Shown here: piece after piece, positions 7,201-8,353 of the stretch
Numbering within the stretch: position 1 is the stretch's first letter
How the letters are laid out: the number at the start of each line of letters is the position of its first letter
Source of the DNA: JBBRHH01 sp038222915
Lineage (GTDB): Bacteria; Planctomycetota; Phycisphaerae; Tepidisphaerales; Tepidisphaeraceae
NCBI GenBank assembly: GCA_038222915.1
Contig: JBBRHH010000258.1
Coordinates: 1 to 8,353, forward strand
Direction of reading: 5' to 3'
Length of the DNA stretch: 8,353 bases
Notes under the pieces: model-generated
What the model was told of the DNA's origin: nothing
Seen by the model: the letters and a program-made list of their open reading frames with translations, nothing else
The model's database searches: none
Program-made: the position numbers and the translations under genes

Positions 7201-7769
7201 GGGCGTTGCTCGTAGAACTCGAAATCGTCAAAGTTTACATGGCCCCAGCCCCCCTTCCGGTCGTCGACGAGCCGGATGATGATGTCCTTACCGAGCTGCT
7301 TTTCCAGATCGACGATGACCGGCCGCAATGTCTCGTCTTCAGCGCCGCTGCTTTTGAAGAAGACCTTGTTGTCGTCGGCGGTGACGAGCTCGACGCGCGT
7401 CTCGGCCCAGGTGCCGCCGGCGAAGAGGAAGCTGGCCCAGCGGTGCGATGCCTTGAACGGAATGGAGGTCAGCGTTCCGACCGCGTCGTCGCCGAGGAGT
7501 TCGAATCCGCCGATCCAATAGTTGCCGTGGTGGTTGGAATGCTGGTTCCGCCGGGGAAAGACGGTGTCGCCCTTGATGGGTTGCTTGTCGAAGGCGGTGC
7601 CGGTGGCGGTCCAGTCCTTCAGGGTTCCATCTTCGAAGTCGAAATTGAGGGGCTTGCCGTCCTTGCCGAGCGGCGCGATGGGCTTGTTGTCGTCGGCGAA
7701 CGCGCATGCGCTCAGGGATAGAAGAACGGCGACGGTTAGACACTGCAGGAATCTGCACGAAGTAAACAT
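4260..7769 (-). CDS. PVC-type multidomain c-type cytochrome: membrane-bound dehydrogenase propeller + HEAT repeats + CxxCH heme domain
   Basis: A 1169-residue exported protein. Residues 1-25 are a signal peptide; LSAC (19-22) fits a lipobox while AFA/DD (23-26) fits signal peptidase I, so it may be a lipoprotein. Residues 41-186 form a beta-sandwich like the N-terminal domain of levanase-type GH32 enzymes (GNYWIGGFE, GGWGHVNFDDFEF). Residues 216-590 are the planctomycete membrane-bound dehydrogenase beta-propeller (start LPEGFKAQLFAGEPDVVQPI; HAHAG 485-489; DWYD 561-564). Helical HEAT-type repeats cover about 595-1020. The C-terminal heme domain has NCQQCH (Cys1044, Cys1047, His1048), GPDLTG and MPEGL, where Met1139 is the likely axial ligand. 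This architecture is known from Planctomycetes/Verrucomicrobia, where roles in periplasmic sugar oxidation are suspected; no substrate can be assigned. ATG 7769 is chosen because GAGG lies six bases upstream; ATGs at 7775 and 7787 are in frame and less well placed. Confidence 0.93.
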   Translation of the reverse strand: MFTSCRFLQCLTVAVLLSLSACAFADDNKPIAPLGKDGKPLNFDFEDGTLKDWTATGTAFDKQPIKGDTVFPRRNQHSNHHGNYWIGGFELLGDDAVGTLTSIPFKASHRWASFLFAGGTWAETRVELVTADDNKVFFKSSGAEDETLRPVIVDLEKQLGKDIIIRLVDDRKGGWGHVNFDDFEFYEQRPKINNEMAAAAPLVHDEFKFAGLTPEKAAEAMTLPEGFKAQLFAGEPDVVQPIAFTIDSRGRIWVVEGMTYPVRAPEGKGQDRILVLEDEKGDGHFTKRTVFMEGLNLVSGIEVGFGGVYIGAAPYLMFIPADINADTPKPSGDPQILLDGWGHHDTHETLNTFCWGPDGWLYGCHGVFTQSDVGKPGTPPADRVHVNCGVWRYHPTQHIFELFSEGTSNPWGVDFDDHGQCIIEACVIPHLWHMIQGGHYQRQGGDHDNKFVFDDIKTIADHLHYAGSGGPHAGNGKSSSAGGGHAHAGFMCYLGGSWPAEYTGQYFMNNIHGARINVDVPEAKGSGIVGHHGKDFILFNDQWSQIINLRYDQDGSMYMIDWYDKNQCHSNDAKAHDRTNGRVFKVVYGDTKTTKVDLSKLSDAELVKLQLSKNDWNVRTARRVLQERQALGKLTPDANKSLVDILQNNPDESRKLRALWALNCTGGLTPELLAQQLKSDKQFVVAWAIQLLTEGKTASAGVVQEFAKLAKDSPSAVVRLYLASAMQRLPFEQRWDVVTNLVSHVEDADDHNLPLMDWYALEPLCPKDPDRALALAAQSKLPRMLSFAVRRISGSEGDVIPRLVKALGQADDAGRQLEILRGIRESLRGQRAVEMPKEWKEIEPKLAKSSDAAVRAQSSGLAVTFGSADAIAAARTLIVDGRRAYADRQNALDSLLGIKDAALVETLQKLLVDPPMRGPALRGLAAYDDPNTAKAILTAYASFTPAEKKDALSTLASRLSSAKELLGAIGSNAVASKDVSADVVRQLRSLKNADIDAQVAKVWGVLRESPEDKKARIAQLKTLLQTAKATDDPSRGRRLFSNNCQQCHSLYETGGHVGPDLTGSNRADLDYLLENVVDPNAVIPNDYRTTEIETKDGRVVLGIIKREDDKSLTIVMPNEDLVLPKNEIKERTLRTMSMMPEGLLDSLPEQDIRDLAAYLRGKAQVPIAP

Positions 7770-7775
7770 GAACAT

Positions 7776-7779
7776 CCTC
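7776..7779 (-). promoter_or_regulatory. Shine-Dalgarno that fixes the cytochrome start
   Basis: On the minus strand GAGG (7779-7776) lies six bases before ATG 7769. The in-frame ATGs at 7775 and 7787 lack such a site: 7775 follows GAGG with no spacer and 7787 has none. The signal therefore selects a start that places a short basic N-terminus directly before the signal-peptide core, and argues against translation from further upstream. Confidence 0.55.
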
Positions 7780-7985
7780 GTTTGCATTTGTGCTGGAGAG
7801 GCCTCGAGACGGGCCGTGAATCTACCAGCATCGGGCGGAATCGGGAAGTTTTTGGCAAGCGGTTGATTGGGGCGTGTGCGAACTGGGCTCCGGCCGCGGC
7901 GGCGGATTGGCCGAAGAGGTCGGATTGGAATGGATCTGAGAAGCTGGATTGTCGGGGACTGAATGGTGGGTGCTGGTTGGTGGAA

Positions 7986-8001
7986 CAATTGCGCGCAATT
8001 G
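7986..8001. promoter_or_regulatory. 16-bp perfect palindrome (CAATTGCGCGCAATTG)
   Basis: Every base of this stretch pairs with its reverse complement; the flanking bases do not extend it. It lies about 217 bp upstream of the cytochrome start in otherwise unremarkable intergenic DNA. Palindromes of this length are often binding sites for dimeric regulators; with zero loop it would not make a good terminator. The symmetry is seen; the operator role is a guess. Confidence 0.35.
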
Positions 8002-8095
8002 AGTTGGATGTCGGTTTGAAGGCCGTGGTTTTTCGTAAGTGCTTGTTTGGCTATTGATTGGGTCGAGGCGGGGGTGGCGGATGGTCGTTTCAAAC

Positions 8096-8200
8096 CGACC
8101 ACTAACCGACCACCAACCGACCTGTGACCGACCACCAATCGACCATCAACCGACCTGTGACCGACTAGCAAACGACCACTAACCGACCAGTAACCGACCG
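8096..8200. repeat. Degenerate 11-bp tandem repeat array, about 9.5 units, with a 33-bp higher-order period
   Basis: Nine consecutive 11-bp units each begin CGAC (8096, 8107, 8118, 8129, 8140, 8151, 8162, 8173, 8184), followed by a 6-bp partial unit at 8195. The consensus is roughly CGACCACYAAC. Units 3 and 6 are the identical variant CGACCTGTGAC, and a 19-bp stretch recurs exactly 33 bp apart (8114-8132 and 8147-8165), so blocks of three units were copied together. Spacing is kept without a single indel while the inner bases vary. The phrase this repeat makes in translation resembles low-complexity junk that I recall from other planctomycete intergenic regions. Confidence 0.9.
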
Positions 8201-8211
8201 CGCCGGGGAAT

Positions 8212-8239
8212 GCAGATTTCAGAGTGCAGAAGGCAGAAT
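8212..8239. repeat. Heptanucleotide tandem repeat, four units
   Basis: Four 7-bp units in exact register: gcagatt (8212), tcagagt (8219), gcagaag (8226) and gcagaat (8233), preceded by a partial gaat at 8208-8211. The consensus is about GCAGAWT. It starts only 11 bp from the end of the 11-bp array but has a different unit length and sequence, so the two arose separately. It is similar in kind to the heptanucleotide short tandem repeats (STRR) described in cyanobacteria; that comparison is by type, not by sequence. Confidence 0.75.
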
Positions 8240-8353
8240 GGCGGAAGAAATATTGAGGTTGGTGGGGGCGTATCGCGGGTCCTGCCAGATCCGTCAGTCG
8301 CTGTCGCTCCATCAGGATGAATGTGTTTGGGATGGCTGCAATGGTGGGCGAAG

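Larger units (their letters stand above)
7770..8353. other. Intergenic region upstream of the cytochrome
   Basis: About 585 bp without a supported gene. The cytochrome frame stays open leftward from the window edge, but the predicted residues are a low-complexity Arg/Val/Ser/Pro mix and the region includes the two repeat arrays, so I treat it as non-coding. It holds the palindrome at 7986-8001 and the arrays at 8096-8200 and 8212-8239. A -10-like TAGATT on the minus strand (7824-7819) lies about 50 bases before the start, but its -35 partner is poor. At the right end, plus-strand ATG 8317 opens a short frame (MNVFGMAAMVGE) to the edge with AGG just before it; this could be the start of a divergent gene, but 12 residues cannot support a call. 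Confidence 0.6.

Noticed and set aside
8096..8239. CRISPR-like array
   Set aside because: The units are 11 and 7 bp, contiguous with no spacers, and no cas gene is nearby.
8317..8353. Possible divergent plus-strand gene start (MNVFGMAAMVGE)
   Set aside because: Only 12 codons are visible before the edge and the RBS is not well placed; too little to call.

Overview
The window looks like ordinary chromosomal DNA from a GC-rich planctomycete, possibly of the Phycisphaerae type. Three things point there. There is a very large secreted protein with the 'membrane-bound dehydrogenase + HEAT + CxxCH heme' architecture that is multiplied in Planctomycetes and Verrucomicrobia. A secreted small protein has a Thr/Gln/Pro/Ala linker after its signal peptide. 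Several starts have weak or absent Shine-Dalgarno sequences. The lineage call is inference from protein style, not from a marker gene.

Layout: all seven supported genes lie on the minus strand, so transcription runs right to left. From the right edge: an intergenic region of about 585 bp (7770-8353) with two degenerate short tandem-repeat arrays (11-bp and 7-bp units) and a 16-bp perfect palindrome; the large cytochrome (7769-4260); epoxyqueuosine reductase queG (4250-3315); a secreted Dabb-domain protein (3290-2868); a small unrecognised protein (2829-2452); an EamA/DMT-type 10-TM transporter (2418-1513); a class I SAM methyltransferase (1475-702); and a chlorite-dismutase/HemQ-superfamily protein (626 to the left edge, cut off).

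Gaps between genes are 9, 24, 38, 33, about 37 (or an overlap, depending on the methyltransferase start) and 75 bp, with no convincing terminator. The whole run could be one transcript, yet the products do not form an obvious pathway: one multidomain extracytoplasmic cytochrome, one tRNA-modification enzyme, one transporter, one methyltransferase and one possible heme protein. I read it as a loosely packed same-strand cluster, not a dedicated system.

I did not find a clearly new biological system. The signals most worth a second look are an inverted repeat that would bury the Shine-Dalgarno of the HemQ-like gene, the 11-bp/33-bp higher-order repeat array next to a separate 7-bp array, the palindrome upstream of the cytochrome, the lack of an obvious distal Arg in the chlorite-dismutase-family protein, the QueG that ends right after its catalytic core, and the small gene at 2452-2829 whose base composition and GC skew differ from its neighbours.
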